NCBI GenBank assembly: GCA_963839925.1
Contig: CAWIWV010000002.1
Coordinates: 806,001 to 870,000, forward strand
DNA length: 64,000 bases
Reading direction: 5' to 3'
Source: Bog-756 sp963839925
GTDB lineage: Bacteria; Actinomycetota; Acidimicrobiia; Acidimicrobiales; RAAP-2
The translations under genes and the position numbers were made by a program. Every line of letters starts with the position of its first letter. The stretch's first letter is position 1. Positions 9,003-17,909 of the stretch are shown one piece after another. Below the pieces are notes generated by a model. The model worked only from the letters and a program-made list of their open reading frames with translations, was not told where the DNA came from and searched no databases.

Positions 9003-10952
9003 TCAGATGTCGAGGAATCGCACGTCTTTCGCGTTGGTCTGGATGAACTGCCTGCGAAGATCGACGTCCTCTCCCATCAAGACCGAGCACACCTCGTCGG
9101 CGATCGCCGCCTGCTCGACCGCAACCTGGAGGAGCGAGCGCTTGGCCGGGTCCATCGTCGTCTCGCGCAGTTCTTCGTAGTCCATCTCGCCCAGTCCCTT
9201 CAGGCGCTGGAACTCCTTGGTGTGGTTCGGATGCTCGAGCATGAACGCTGCTCTGGCGACGTCGTCCTTGAGATAGGTCTTCTCCTTCCCCACCTCGGTC
9301 GAGTAGAGGGGGGGTTGGGCCACGTAGACGAATCCTCCTTCCACCAGCGGTTTCATCTGGCGGAAGAAGAAAGTCAGCAGCAGGGTTCGGATGTGTGAGC
9401 CGTCCACGTCCGCGTCGGCCAGGATGATGATCTTGTGGTAGCGGATCTTCGCGACGTCGAAGTCCTCGGCAAGGCCTGCGCCGATGGCAGAGATCAGCGC
9501 CTGGATCTCGGTGTTCTTCAGCATCTTGTCGATGCGAGCCCGTTCGACGTTGAGGATCTTCCCGCGGATCGGGAGGATTGCCTGGGTCTTCGGATTGCGT
9601 GCGTCCTTCGCCGACCCTCCCGCGGAGTTTCCCTCCACGATGAAGATCTCGCTTTCGCGCGGGTCTCGTGACGAGCAGTCGACCAGTTTCCCCGGAAGGC
9701 CTGCGCCGTCGAGGGCCGACTTCCGGCGGGTCAGATCGCGGGCCGAACGAGCTGCGACCCGAGCCCTGGCCGCAAGCAGACCCTTCTGGATGATCTGCCC
9801 GGCTTCGCGCGGGTTCTCCTCGAACCACTCACTCAGCTTCTCGTTGGTGGCCCGTTCGACCAGCGAACGGACCGGCACGTTGCCCAACTTTCCTTTGGTC
9901 TGTCCCTCGAACTGAGGGTCCTGCAGCCGTACCGAGATGATCGCTGTCAGACCCTCGCGGATGTCCTCTCCTTGGAGGTTGTCGTCCTTCTCCTTGAGCG
10001 ATCCTCTGGCCCTCGCGTACTTGTTGGCGACGTTGGTGAGCGACTTCTTGAACCCCTCCTCGTGCATCCCCCCATCAATGGTCGAGATGCCGTTGGCGAA
10101 GGAGTGGATGCTCTCGTAGAACCCCGTGTTCCACTGCAGCGCGATCTCGACCTCCATGGCGTCCTCGCGCTGTTCGAGGGAGGCGACCTTCCGGAACAGG
10201 GCCTCTTTGGAGGCGTTGAGGTGCCGGACGTAGTCGATGATCCCGTCCTTGTACTTGAAGACCTGAGACGCCTTTCCGTCCGGCCGTTCGTCGGTGAACC
10301 GGATCTCGAGGCCCATGTTCAAGAACGCCATCACCTGCAGTCGCTCGGTGACCGTTTGGGCCCGAAACTCGGTCTCCTCGAAGATGCCCGGGTCCGGCCA
10401 GAAGGTGATCGTGGTTCCGGTTCGGCCACGGGGGGCCTTCCCGGTGACGTGGAGCTTTCCCTGCGGGTTGCCGCCGTCGAGGAACTCCAGCTCGTGGTGG
10501 TCGCCGTCCTGATCGATCTCCAGGAGAAGTCGGGTGGAGAGCGCGTTGACCACCGAGATGCCCACGCCGTGCAATCCACCGGAGACCTTGTACCCACCGC
10601 CCTCGCCGAACTTCCCCCCAGCGTGCAGGACGGTCAGCACCACCTCAGCCGCAGACTTGCCCTGTTGTTCTGCCATCGGGCCGGTGGGAATCCCTCTTCC
10701 GTTGTCGGCGACCCGGACTCCACCATCGGCGAGCAAGGTGACGTCGATCTGAGTGCAGTAGCCAGCCATGGCTTCGTCGACCGAGTTGTCGACCACTTCC
10801 CAGATCAGGTGGTGCAGGCCGGTCGGACCGGTTGATCCGATATACATCCCCGGCCGTTTCCGAACCGGCTCCAGACCTTCGAGAACAGTGATGTCCTCGG
10901 CGTTGTAGGAGGGCTCGTTCTCGTTGCCCTCGTCCTCTTTTTTCAGCGCCAC
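9003..10952 (-). CDS. gyrB: DNA gyrase subunit B
   Basis: ATPase subunit of gyrase, 649 residues. GHKL ATPase motifs are EVVDNSVDE (52-60), DNGRGIP (83-89) and GGLHGVG (125-131). The TOPRIM domain has EGNSAGG and DADVDGSHIRTL. The C-terminus QTNAKDVRFLDI is typical. The GTG at 10952 is chosen because GGAAAGG lies eight bases upstream and the protein then begins with the usual short lead to NAEDITVLEGLEPVRKRPGMY; the frame remains open upstream but lacks family similarity. A TACAAT element 110 bases upstream may be its promoter. Confidence 0.97.
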   Translation of the reverse strand: MALKKEDEGNENEPSYNAEDITVLEGLEPVRKRPGMYIGSTGPTGLHHLIWEVVDNSVDEAMAGYCTQIDVTLLADGGVRVADNGRGIPTGPMAEQQGKSAAEVVLTVLHAGGKFGEGGGYKVSGGLHGVGISVVNALSTRLLLEIDQDGDHHELEFLDGGNPQGKLHVTGKAPRGRTGTTITFWPDPGIFEETEFRAQTVTERLQVMAFLNMGLEIRFTDERPDGKASQVFKYKDGIIDYVRHLNASKEALFRKVASLEQREDAMEVEIALQWNTGFYESIHSFANGISTIDGGMHEEGFKKSLTNVANKYARARGSLKEKDDNLQGEDIREGLTAIISVRLQDPQFEGQTKGKLGNVPVRSLVERATNEKLSEWFEENPREAGQIIQKGLLAARARVAARSARDLTRRKSALDGAGLPGKLVDCSSRDPRESEIFIVEGNSAGGSAKDARNPKTQAILPIRGKILNVERARIDKMLKNTEIQALISAIGAGLAEDFDVAKIRYHKIIILADADVDGSHIRTLLLTFFFRQMKPLVEGGFVYVAQPPLYSTEVGKEKTYLKDDVARAAFMLEHPNHTKEFQRLKGLGEMDYEELRETTMDPAKRSLLQVAVEQAAIADEVCSVLMGEDVDLRRQFIQTNAKDVRFLDI

Positions 10953-11065
10953 AGGCGCGCCCTTTCCAACTTCGGTTGACGATGTGGGAACCAGACAATC
11001 GCGGTTGCTCGTCGTGCGAGCGAGGCTCCCGACCTGCCAGGACGGGTGCCTGATTCCAAAGCTCC

Positions 11066-11071
11066 ATTGTA
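11066..11071 (-). promoter_or_regulatory. Candidate -10 element (TACAAT) for gyrB
   Basis: On the minus strand TACAAT, one mismatch from TATAAT, lies in the 193-base gap between dciA and gyrB. Transcription from it would give a leader of roughly 105 nt. No good -35 hexamer is visible at 16-18 bases. Confidence 0.4.
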
Positions 11072-11145
11072 CCCTTCGCGGCCGTCGAGCCGGGCATGGG
11101 CGGACGCTCGTTCGGTGCTCGATCGGCGCCCCCGGTCGGCGCAGC

Positions 11146-11466
11146 TCACCTCCGGATCCGCACGTCGAGACGCTGTGGTCTGGCGACCCCGGTCTCCTCC
11201 ACGACCCGGTCCAACAAAGCGTCCCCGAAGCTCCGCACCTGGGTGGCCCAGGCCGGATGGTCGACACAGACGACCAGTGCCTCACGGTCCAGCCGGATCG
11301 GCTCCACGTGCGCAGCGAGCGCTGGCCCGGCGATCTCCGGCCACCGCGCGAACAGGCGTCCCAAGCCCCTCGATCCGTCAGCGCCCAGCTGCCTGGTGAC
11401 CGCGTCGAGAGAGGAGTCGAGCCTGCGTGGTCCGACGTTCGCTTCGAATCCGCGCCGACCGGTCAC
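11146..11466 (-). CDS. dciA: DciA-type replicative helicase loader/operator (DUF721)
   Basis: Protein of 106 residues with the DUF721 core FARWPEIAGPALAAHVEPIRLDR followed by LVVCVDHPAWATQVRSF. DciA proteins bind the replicative helicase DnaB and assist its loading in bacteria that lack DnaC/DnaI; dnaB is present at 42.6 kb and no dnaC-like gene is seen. The GTG start overlaps the recF stop by four bases (GTGA), so translation is coupled. The position between recF and gyrB is conserved in actinobacteria. Confidence 0.85.
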   Translation of the reverse strand: MTGRRGFEANVGPRRLDSSLDAVTRQLGADGSRGLGRLFARWPEIAGPALAAHVEPIRLDREALVVCVDHPAWATQVRSFGDALLDRVVEETGVARPQRLDVRIRR

Positions 11467-12557
11467 GTCGCGGCCGCCTCTGCCATTGTCACCCTGCCCT
11501 GGTCCAGCGGGTAGATCTTCGACACCGCGACCGTGGGGGGCGCTGGAAGAGCCGTGGTCAGAAGCGTCTGCCCCGTGGGCAGCCCCCCCAGGAGAGCCGC
11601 CGTGCGGAAGGGGTCGAGTTCGGAGAACACGTCGTCGAGGAGGAGGACCGGGGGTGTTCCGAGACGCGAGGTCGCGAGTTGGTGTGCGGCGAGCCGGAGT
11701 GCAAGCGCCAGCGATCGCTGTTCTCCCTGTGAAGCGTGGGTTCGGCCCGCGAGCCCTGCGATCGAGAGGTCGAGTTCGTCGCGATGGGGTCCGACCGAGG
11801 TGACCCCCCGTTCGACGTCGTGGGTGCGGCTTTCGGCCAACGCGTCGAGCAGCCGACCGGACCATGACCGCCGGTAGTCGAGGCCGAGCACCGTCGCCTT
11901 CCCCGCCAGCCGCGAGTAATGCTCGGCCGCGAGTGGGGAAAGGGCTTCGACGAGGTTGACCCGGGCCTCGACCAGAGCCGTTCCGGCCTCATCGAGCCGG
12001 GTATCCCAGACATCAAGGGTCTGGGCGGTCTCGCCTTGCAGCCGCCGCCCGCACTGGCGTAGTAGGGCGGTCCGCTGTCGAACGATCTTTTCCACCTCGT
12101 CAGCGGTGCGCGCCGCCTTCGGTTCCACCACCGCGAGTGTTTCGTCGAGAAAGCGTCTTCGCTCGGCGGGTCCTTCGCGTACCACCGCGATGTCCTCGGG
12201 GGAGAACACTGTGGTTCTCAGCGCTTGATGAAGATCGCTACGTCGCTTGACCGACTGGCGGTTGACCAGGGTGCGAGAGCGGCCCGAGCTGACGATCTCT
12301 GCTTCGATGGTCATCGGACGATCTTCGACCACCGTCGTCGCTCGCAGAATGGCTCGTTCGCTCCCTTTTTTGACCATCGCCTCCTTCGGAGCATGACGGA
12401 AGGATTGCAGTGTCGAAAGGTAGGCGATCGCCTCGAGCACCCCGGTCTTGCCGGCGCCATTCCTGCCGGTGATCACCGTGGTGCCCTCCGGGTCGGGTTC
12501 GATGGACACGTCGCTGATGTTCCGGAAGTCCCGCAACTCCAACGACGTGAGGCGCAC
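11463..12557 (-). CDS. recF: DNA repair/replication protein RecF
   Basis: SMC-like ATPase that helps load RecA at gapped DNA. Protein of 364 residues with Walker A GRNGAGKT (31-38), signature SQGEQRSLALALRLA and Walker B LLLDDVFSELD. The start is GTG with no strong ribosome-binding site, 25 bases after the dnaN stop, so it is probably translated by re-initiation within the dnaN-recF-dciA transcript. Confidence 0.96.
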   Translation of the reverse strand: MRLTSLELRDFRNISDVSIEPDPEGTTVITGRNGAGKTGVLEAIAYLSTLQSFRHAPKEAMVKKGSERAILRATTVVEDRPMTIEAEIVSSGRSRTLVNRQSVKRRSDLHQALRTTVFSPEDIAVVREGPAERRRFLDETLAVVEPKAARTADEVEKIVRQRTALLRQCGRRLQGETAQTLDVWDTRLDEAGTALVEARVNLVEALSPLAAEHYSRLAGKATVLGLDYRRSWSGRLLDALAESRTHDVERGVTSVGPHRDELDLSIAGLAGRTHASQGEQRSLALALRLAAHQLATSRLGTPPVLLLDDVFSELDPFRTAALLGGLPTGQTLLTTALPAPPTVAVSKIYPLDQGRVTMAEAAAT

Positions 12558-12582
12558 GAAGGGTACCGATCTGCCTGTTGGG

Positions 12583-13746
12583 CTAGGAGACCCGAACGGG
12601 CATCAACAGGTACTGGAAGTTCCCCGCCTCCGCTGCTCTCACCGTTGCCGGTTTGGTCGCGTCGACGGTCTCGAGCAGAACTTCATCACCGGCCACTGCC
12701 TCCACCCCGTCGATCAGGTAGTTCGGGTTGAACGCGATGGTCAGTTCCGACCCTTCGAAGTCGGCGTCGACCGTCTCGCTCGCGTCGCCCACCTCCTGGG
12801 AGACCACGGTCAGATCCACCGCTCCACTGCGCATCGACAACCGAACCGGCGTCGTGTTGTCCCTGACCAGGAGTCGTACTCGTCGGAGCGCGTCGAGTAA
12901 GGAATCCTTGCCCAGGTGCAGCCTGTTCGGGTACTCCGCCGGAATCAGTTGCCGGTAGTCGGGATAGCTCCCGTCGAGAAGCCGCGTGCTCACCTTCACC
13001 TCACCGGCGGTGAAGGTCACCTCGTGGTCCCCGATCGAGAGCCCGACCCCTTGATTGTCCCCCTGCTGACCTCCGTCACCCTCTCCCCCGGATGCAGAAG
13101 CAGCTTCCTTCGACGGAAGGCTGAGTGCCGAGAGTCGCTGGAGTTCGGAGAGCGCCCGCGCAGGGACCAGGATCTGTGAGCTACCGGCGAGAATGTCCGT
13201 CCCCTCGATGTCTCTCATCGCCAATCGGTACGAGTCGGTCGCGACGAGTCGAATGCCGGATCCCTCCGGAGCAATCAAGACTCCGGTGAGCAGCGGTCGT
13301 GCGTCGTCGTTCGAGGCCGCCCGGACGACTTGCCGGAGCGCATTGGCCAAGCTGGAGGAGGGAAGGAATGTTGCAGGCGCAGGGGGATCCGGTAGGACCG
13401 GGAAGTCGTCGATCGGGAACGTACGGAGACTGAAGCGGGACCTGGCCGCGCTGATCTCCAGGGTTTCGGCCTCCGACTCCATGGTCACCGCGCCGGCCTC
13501 GAGCGATCGGACGATGTCGACCACCAGTTTGGCCGGCGCAACGCACGTACCGTCAGAGATGCCGATGATCTCGGTGGAGACGTGCACGGTCAGATCGAGG
13601 TCGGTCCCGACCACCGCGAGGCGATTGCCTTCTGACTCGAGTCGTACCCCACCAAGGGCCATCGAGGACTGCGCACGTGAACTGACGGCACGCCCAGCGG
13701 TCGCGAGGACTTCCACCAAGGAGTCGCGTTCGCATCGGAACTTCAC
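12583..13746 (-). CDS. dnaN: DNA polymerase III beta subunit (sliding clamp)
   Basis: Processivity clamp, 387 residues, with the three-domain clamp pattern and the C-terminus NFQYLLMPVRVS typical of DnaN. The GTG start is preceded by AGGA seven bases upstream. An Asp/Gly/Gln-rich insertion (about residues 215-230) sits in a loop of the middle domain. It is the first gene leftwards of the probable oriC, with an A+T-rich stretch directly upstream. Confidence 0.97.
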   Translation of the reverse strand: MKFRCERDSLVEVLATAGRAVSSRAQSSMALGGVRLESEGNRLAVVGTDLDLTVHVSTEIIGISDGTCVAPAKLVVDIVRSLEAGAVTMESEAETLEISAARSRFSLRTFPIDDFPVLPDPPAPATFLPSSSLANALRQVVRAASNDDARPLLTGVLIAPEGSGIRLVATDSYRLAMRDIEGTDILAGSSQILVPARALSELQRLSALSLPSKEAASASGGEGDGGQQGDNQGVGLSIGDHEVTFTAGEVKVSTRLLDGSYPDYRQLIPAEYPNRLHLGKDSLLDALRRVRLLVRDNTTPVRLSMRSGAVDLTVVSQEVGDASETVDADFEGSELTIAFNPNYLIDGVEAVAGDEVLLETVDATKPATVRAAEAGNFQYLLMPVRVS

Positions 13747-14080
13747 CAGAAGATCCTTTCTTGTTTTTCTATTGAATTGTTAATTTGAGTAGTGATGGTA
13801 GTAAGGGCTGTGGATTGTGGAGAACTAACCCTCGACCCAGTTCAGAGGCGGTCTGATCACCAGTCGCTCATCCCCGGTTTCCGGGCATGAGGTGGCGCGA
13901 GGTGTTCTTTGAGTTACTGGTTATGGACAAGTTCATCTGAGTTCACAGAATTACCCCAGAAATCGGTTGGGATATCCACAGATGGTGCACAACCTCCGGA
14001 TAGAGACGGAACAGGGTCGGAGGAGGAAGATGCGGCGGAAGCAGGGTCTTTGATGAGAACCGACCGTCGATGGTCGGCGA
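13747..14080. other. Probable oriC: dnaA-dnaN intergenic region
   Basis: A 334-base non-coding gap in the position of oriC in other actinobacteria. It contains DnaA-box-like 9-mers, each one or two mismatches from TT(A/G)TCCACA: CAATCCACA (13809-13817, minus), TTCTCCACA (13816-13824, minus), TTGTCCATA (13922-13930, minus) and ATATCCACA (13972-13980, plus). A run of about 40 bases next to dnaN (13755-13795) is strikingly A+T-rich for this genome and is a candidate unwinding element. The box number is low compared with streptomycete origins. Confidence 0.75.
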
Positions 14081-15505
14081 TCACGAACCACTCTTGATTC
14101 GGACGATGAGATCGGTCACCTGGTTGTAGATCTGGTGGCGTTCCTTCATCAGAGTGGCGACTTTTTCCACGGCATGCATGACCGTGGAGTGGTCGCGGCC
14201 GCCGAATACCCGCCCGATGGCCGGATAGCTGAAATCGGTCAGCTCGCGGAAGACATACATGCTGACCTGCCTGGCGGTCACCAGCGGCCGCCGCCGATTC
14301 GGCCCACAGAGCTCTTCGACGGTGAAGCCGAAGGTGGCCGAGGTGGCCTCCAGAATGTCGTTGGGGGTGATCTGTCTGGGTTGGTCGGCCGAGACGATGT
14401 CGGAGAGCACGACTTCGGCCAGTTGCCTGCTCATCGGCTGGCGATTGAGGCTGGCAAAGGCGGTCACCCGGATCAGGGCGCCCTCGAGCTCCCGGATGTT
14501 GTCCTTCACGTGGGTGGCGATGAACTCGAGGATCTCGTCGGGGACTTCGACCTGTTCGTGCTCGGCCTTGGTCTGGAGAATGGCCAGCCGTGTTTCCAGC
14601 TCAGGAGGCTGGACCTCGGTGATCAGACCTGACAGGAAGCGGCTCCGCAGCCTGTCCTCGAGGGTCGCGATCGACTTCGGGGGTCGGTCGGAGGTCAGGA
14701 CGATCTGCTTGGAGGCTCCGTAGAGGGAGTTGAAGGTATGGAAGAACTCCTCTTGCAGGGACTCCTTGCGCTCCATGAACTGGACGTCGTCGATGAGGAG
14801 CACGTCGCACTCGCGATAACGCCGTTTGAAGGCGGTCGTGGTGTTGTTGCGGATGGCGTCGACGAACTCGTTCATGTACGTCTCGGTGGTGACGTAGCGG
14901 ACGTGGCGTCCGTTGAAGTTCTCGACCACGTAGTTGCCGATGGCGTGCAGCAGATGGGTCTTGCCGAGGCCGGCGTCGCCATAGATGAACAAGGGGTTGT
15001 ACGAACGGGCGGGCGCCTCGGCCACCGATTGGGCTGCTGCGTGGGCGAATCGGTTCGACGAAGCGATGACGAAGGTGTCGAAGGTGTAGCGGGGGTCGAG
15101 GAGGGGGAAATCCAGACGATCGGCAGACCGCCCACCCCTGGGTTTTTGGGACATCGTGCTCGCCGAAGAGGACGCGTTGTGCGTGCCCGGGTCCGATCCG
15201 TTGGCGCCCGTCCCCTGGTCAACAGGTGATCGACCATCGTCGAGCGGGTCGTAGACGGGAGCCACCACCTCCAGCTGTACGTGGAGATCACGGCCCACCG
15301 CGCCGGTCACCGTGTCTTGGATGAGGCCGAGGAACCGTGACTCCACCCGGTCTCTGATCAGGGTGTTGGGTACCCCGAGGACGATCTCCCCGTCTTTGAT
15401 CGACAAGGGGGTGATCCCGGAGAGATAGGCCTGCCAAATAGCGTCGGACACCTGCTCCCGCAGGGCCTCGGAGCACAAAATCCACATGGTTTCTGTGTCG
15501 TTCAC
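14081..15505 (-). CDS. dnaA: Chromosomal replication initiator DnaA
   Basis: AAA+ origin-binding protein of 474 residues. The N-terminal domain (1-75) contacts the helicase and is followed by a variable linker (about 85-130). Walker A is GDAGLGKTH (176-184), Walker B is LLIDDVQFM, and the C-terminal box-binding helix is GRVFGGRDHSTVMHAVEKV. The GTG at 15505 is chosen because GGAGG lies five bases upstream. An in-frame ATG six codons later is possible. Three DnaA-box-like sites just upstream suggest autoregulation. Confidence 0.97.
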   Translation of the reverse strand: MNDTETMWILCSEALREQVSDAIWQAYLSGITPLSIKDGEIVLGVPNTLIRDRVESRFLGLIQDTVTGAVGRDLHVQLEVVAPVYDPLDDGRSPVDQGTGANGSDPGTHNASSSASTMSQKPRGGRSADRLDFPLLDPRYTFDTFVIASSNRFAHAAAQSVAEAPARSYNPLFIYGDAGLGKTHLLHAIGNYVVENFNGRHVRYVTTETYMNEFVDAIRNNTTTAFKRRYRECDVLLIDDVQFMERKESLQEEFFHTFNSLYGASKQIVLTSDRPPKSIATLEDRLRSRFLSGLITEVQPPELETRLAILQTKAEHEQVEVPDEILEFIATHVKDNIRELEGALIRVTAFASLNRQPMSRQLAEVVLSDIVSADQPRQITPNDILEATSATFGFTVEELCGPNRRRPLVTARQVSMYVFRELTDFSYPAIGRVFGGRDHSTVMHAVEKVATLMKERHQIYNQVTDLIVRIKSGS

Positions 15506-15860
15506 GTGGGCCTCCGCCCTTCGACTTGCGTTTGCGTCCACAACTATGTCCACAAGCTGTGGACGAGTACCCGGTGCCACCGAGTGACGTAAGCCCGGCG
15601 GCCGGTGAGATTCGATACCCTCACTCGTTCGTCTTCGGCAAGTGGGTGACGGACCAGATTCCGAGCGGTCGGAAGACCACCTGCTGTGTTCGGAACGGTA
15701 CACCGTGCCCACCCGGCGTGCCTCCCCGGTTCTCGACTAGAGCGCGTGGCCGATTGCGCCTAGCATGGTGCACGAATGCCTCGAAGAGTCTTTCTCGAGG
15801 CCCCCCTGTCGCACGCGACGCCGGTGTCCGTGGTCCCAGGGCGAGGAAGGATGTGGACGA
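15506..15860. other. dnaA-rpmH divergent intergenic region with DnaA-box palindrome
   Basis: A 355-base non-coding gap serving two divergent operons. Close to dnaA are three DnaA-box-like sites: GCGTCCACA (15534-15542), ATGTCCACA (15546-15554) and TCGTCCACA (15558-15566, minus). The last two form the palindrome GTCCACA-AGC-TGTGGAC (15548-15564). Towards rpmH, TAGCAT at 15761-15766 is a possible -10 element, giving a leader of about 90 nt. Nothing else recognisable was found. Confidence 0.6.
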
Positions 15861-15995
15861 ATGAAGCGTACCTACCAGCCGAACGTGCGCAAACGGGCCA
15901 AGACCCACGGATTCCGGAAGCGGATGTCAACCAAGGCCGGGCGTGCAGTCATCCGGTCGCGTCGGGCGAAGGGACGCCACCGCCTCTCGGTGTGA
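15861..15995 (+). CDS. rpmH: 50S ribosomal protein L34
   Basis: Protein of 44 residues, full length for the family, MKRTYQPNVRKRAKTHGF followed by RMSTKAGRAVIRSRRAKGR. It is highly basic and binds 23S rRNA. GAGGAAGG lies upstream of the ATG. Its stop overlaps the GTG of rnpA. Confidence 0.97.
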   Translation: MKRTYQPNVRKRAKTHGFRKRMSTKAGRAVIRSRRAKGRHRLSV

Positions 15996-16387
15996 GGAAG
16001 CAGACCGCTCCAGGCGCGGTTGGTCCTGTTCGATCGCGCAAGACATTCGAGGACCTGCGACGCCGAGGTGCCCGCGGGCGCTCCGGCCCGGTCTCTGTGA
16101 GTTTTGTGACACAACCATCCTGGTCAGGGCTAGAATTTGCGTATGCTGTGAGCCGGAGCGCAGGGGGCGCCGTGACCAGAAACCGGCTCAAACGGAGATT
16201 GCGGGCCATCGTGTCCGACACGGCAACCACCCTTCCCGCGGGCGCTTACGTTGTTCGGGCGAGCTCGGCCGGGGCGGCGCTCGGATTCGAGGAGTTGAAG
16301 GCCGCGATGAACGAGGCGTTGAACAAGGCGACGAGACAGGCCGCCCAGGGCCAGAGGACGCCGTCCCTGCAAGGAACATCTCGGTGA
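15992..16387 (+). CDS. rnpA: Ribonuclease P protein component
   Basis: Basic protein of 131 residues that assists RNase P RNA in 5' maturation of tRNAs. The signature RNRLKRRLR appears as VTRNRLKRRLRAIV. The GTG start overlaps the rpmH stop by four bases, the typical coupled arrangement, and its stop in turn overlaps the yidD start. Confidence 0.92.
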   Translation: MRKQTAPGAVGPVRSRKTFEDLRRRGARGRSGPVSVSFVTQPSWSGLEFAYAVSRSAGGAVTRNRLKRRLRAIVSDTATTLPAGAYVVRASSAGAALGFEELKAAMNEALNKATRQAAQGQRTPSLQGTSR

Positions 16388-16710
16388 ATTCGACCTGTAT
16401 GCAGGAAAAATGGCAGGCGGACCCCGCTGTGGACGACCTGGATCTCGACGACGGATCCGGCAAGGACCCTTCTCGCGTTGCCCGATGGGTGATTGCGGCG
16501 GTTCGCTCGTATCAGGCCGCCCGAGCTGGTCGCCCGACCGGGTGCCGCTACCTCCCGACCTGCTCCGAGTACGCGATCGAGGCCATCGAGAGGCACGGGA
16601 CCACCCGCGGGTCGATGCTCACGATGAGGCGACTGGCACGCTGCACCCCCTGGGGAGGGCATGGTGTCGACCCGGTGCCTGAGAGGAGGGTCCCATGCTC
16701 GCATCGTTGA
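16384..16710 (+). CDS. yidD: Membrane protein insertion efficiency factor YidD
   Basis: Protein of 108 residues with the YidD core RSYQAARAGRPTGCRYLPTC followed by SEYAIEAIERHG and RLARCTPWGGHGVDPVP, including the conserved cysteines. It assists YidC-dependent membrane insertion. The GTG start overlaps rnpA by four bases; an ATG five codons later is an alternative. An acidic N-terminal extension (DDLDLDDGSGKD) precedes the domain. The gene overlaps the yidC start by 16 bases. Confidence 0.9.
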   Translation: MNSTCMQEKWQADPAVDDLDLDDGSGKDPSRVARWVIAAVRSYQAARAGRPTGCRYLPTCSEYAIEAIERHGTTRGSMLTMRRLARCTPWGGHGVDPVPERRVPCSHR

Positions 16711-17906
16711 CGACCCCGATCGGCAGGATCTTCCAGCCGCTGCTCGACTTCGTCGGTTCGGTTCTCGCCTTCTTCTTCTCGATCATCCCCAACTACCCGA
16801 TCGACGTGGCGCTGCTGACCATCGTCATCATGGCGCTCCTCACGCCGCTCACCGTCAAGAGCACCAAGAACATGGCGGCGATGCAGGCCCTCGGGCCCGA
16901 GATGAAGAAGCTGCAGCAGAAGTACAAAGGCGCAGAGAACCGCCAGCAGTTGAACGAAGAAATGATGAAGCTCTACAAAGAGCACAATGTAAATCCGGCT
17001 TCCGGGTGTCTTCCAATGCTATTGCAGATGCCAGCATTCTTCGTTCTCTACAGCGTGATCCGCGGCATCACGAACACGGTCGTCATTCCCGCGCACACCG
17101 TCACCGTTGCAGGATTCAAGAAGACCGTCCCCGAACAGGTGAGGGCGATCCCGCGCTACATCCCGAACCCGTCCAAGATGCGGACGGATATCGTGGCTGC
17201 TCACGGCCAGTTGAACTCGTTCGGGATGGACTTTGCACAGAAGCTCCTCTCGCACCACAGCAGTCTGTGGGTTGCGATCCCCTACTTGGTGCTGGTGGCG
17301 GGAGCCGTGGGACTCCAGTATCTGCAGATGTCGAGGTTGAACGCTCGGAATCCGCAAGCAAACCAAGCAAATCCTCAAGCTGCCATGTTGCAGAAATATA
17401 TGCCACTCATCTTTGGATTCATTTATCTAAATGTGGCTGCTATTCTGAACGTTTATTTCATTGTTTCGAGCGGGATCCGAATATTGACGCAGGAAGTCCT
17501 GTTCCGAAAAGGCATCGTCGCCGGGCCTCCAGCGGCACCCACCACCGCGTCTCCACCGGCCAAGAAAGGACCGGCAGCAGATCGCACCGAGCGGGCGTTG
17601 CCGAAGGGAAAGGGAGGTGCGGCCCAGCCCAAGACAACCGCGGGCAGCAATGGGTCAGCCGGGACTACCAACGGAAAAAGCGGCACGAACGGAAAGAGCG
17701 GCACGAATCCGGCAAAGACCACATCGAGCAACGGCAACGGATCCGGGCAGGGAAGTCGAAAAGGACCATCTCGAGGGGGCAGTGGATCGAAGGACTCCGG
17801 GTCCGGCAACTCATCGAGCCGGTCTCAGCCGAAAGACGAGAGCGTCCAATCTCAGCCGAAGGAACATCCGCGTTCGAAGGCGAAGCGCGAACGAAGGGCG
17901 CGGTAG
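16695..17906 (+). CDS. yidC: Membrane protein insertase YidC/Oxa1
   Basis: Insertase of 403 residues. After an N-terminal hydrophobic segment come the Oxa1 core helices and the cytoplasmic hairpin (ALGPEMKKLQQKYKGAENR), then SGCLPMLLQMPAFFVLYSVI and further membrane segments to about residue 275. The last roughly 125 residues are a low-complexity tail rich in Gly, Ser, Asn and Lys with the short repeat NGKSGT. ATG with GGAGG upstream. Two stretches (about 16985-17030 and 17385-17490) use A/T-ending codons unlike the rest of the gene. Confidence 0.95.
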   Translation: MLASLTTPIGRIFQPLLDFVGSVLAFFFSIIPNYPIDVALLTIVIMALLTPLTVKSTKNMAAMQALGPEMKKLQQKYKGAENRQQLNEEMMKLYKEHNVNPASGCLPMLLQMPAFFVLYSVIRGITNTVVIPAHTVTVAGFKKTVPEQVRAIPRYIPNPSKMRTDIVAAHGQLNSFGMDFAQKLLSHHSSLWVAIPYLVLVAGAVGLQYLQMSRLNARNPQANQANPQAAMLQKYMPLIFGFIYLNVAAILNVYFIVSSGIRILTQEVLFRKGIVAGPPAAPTTASPPAKKGPAADRTERALPKGKGGAAQPKTTAGSNGSAGTTNGKSGTNGKSGTNPAKTTSSNGNGSGQGSRKGPSRGGSGSKDSGSGNSSSRSQPKDESVQSQPKEHPRSKAKRERRAR

Positions 17907-17909
17907 CCG

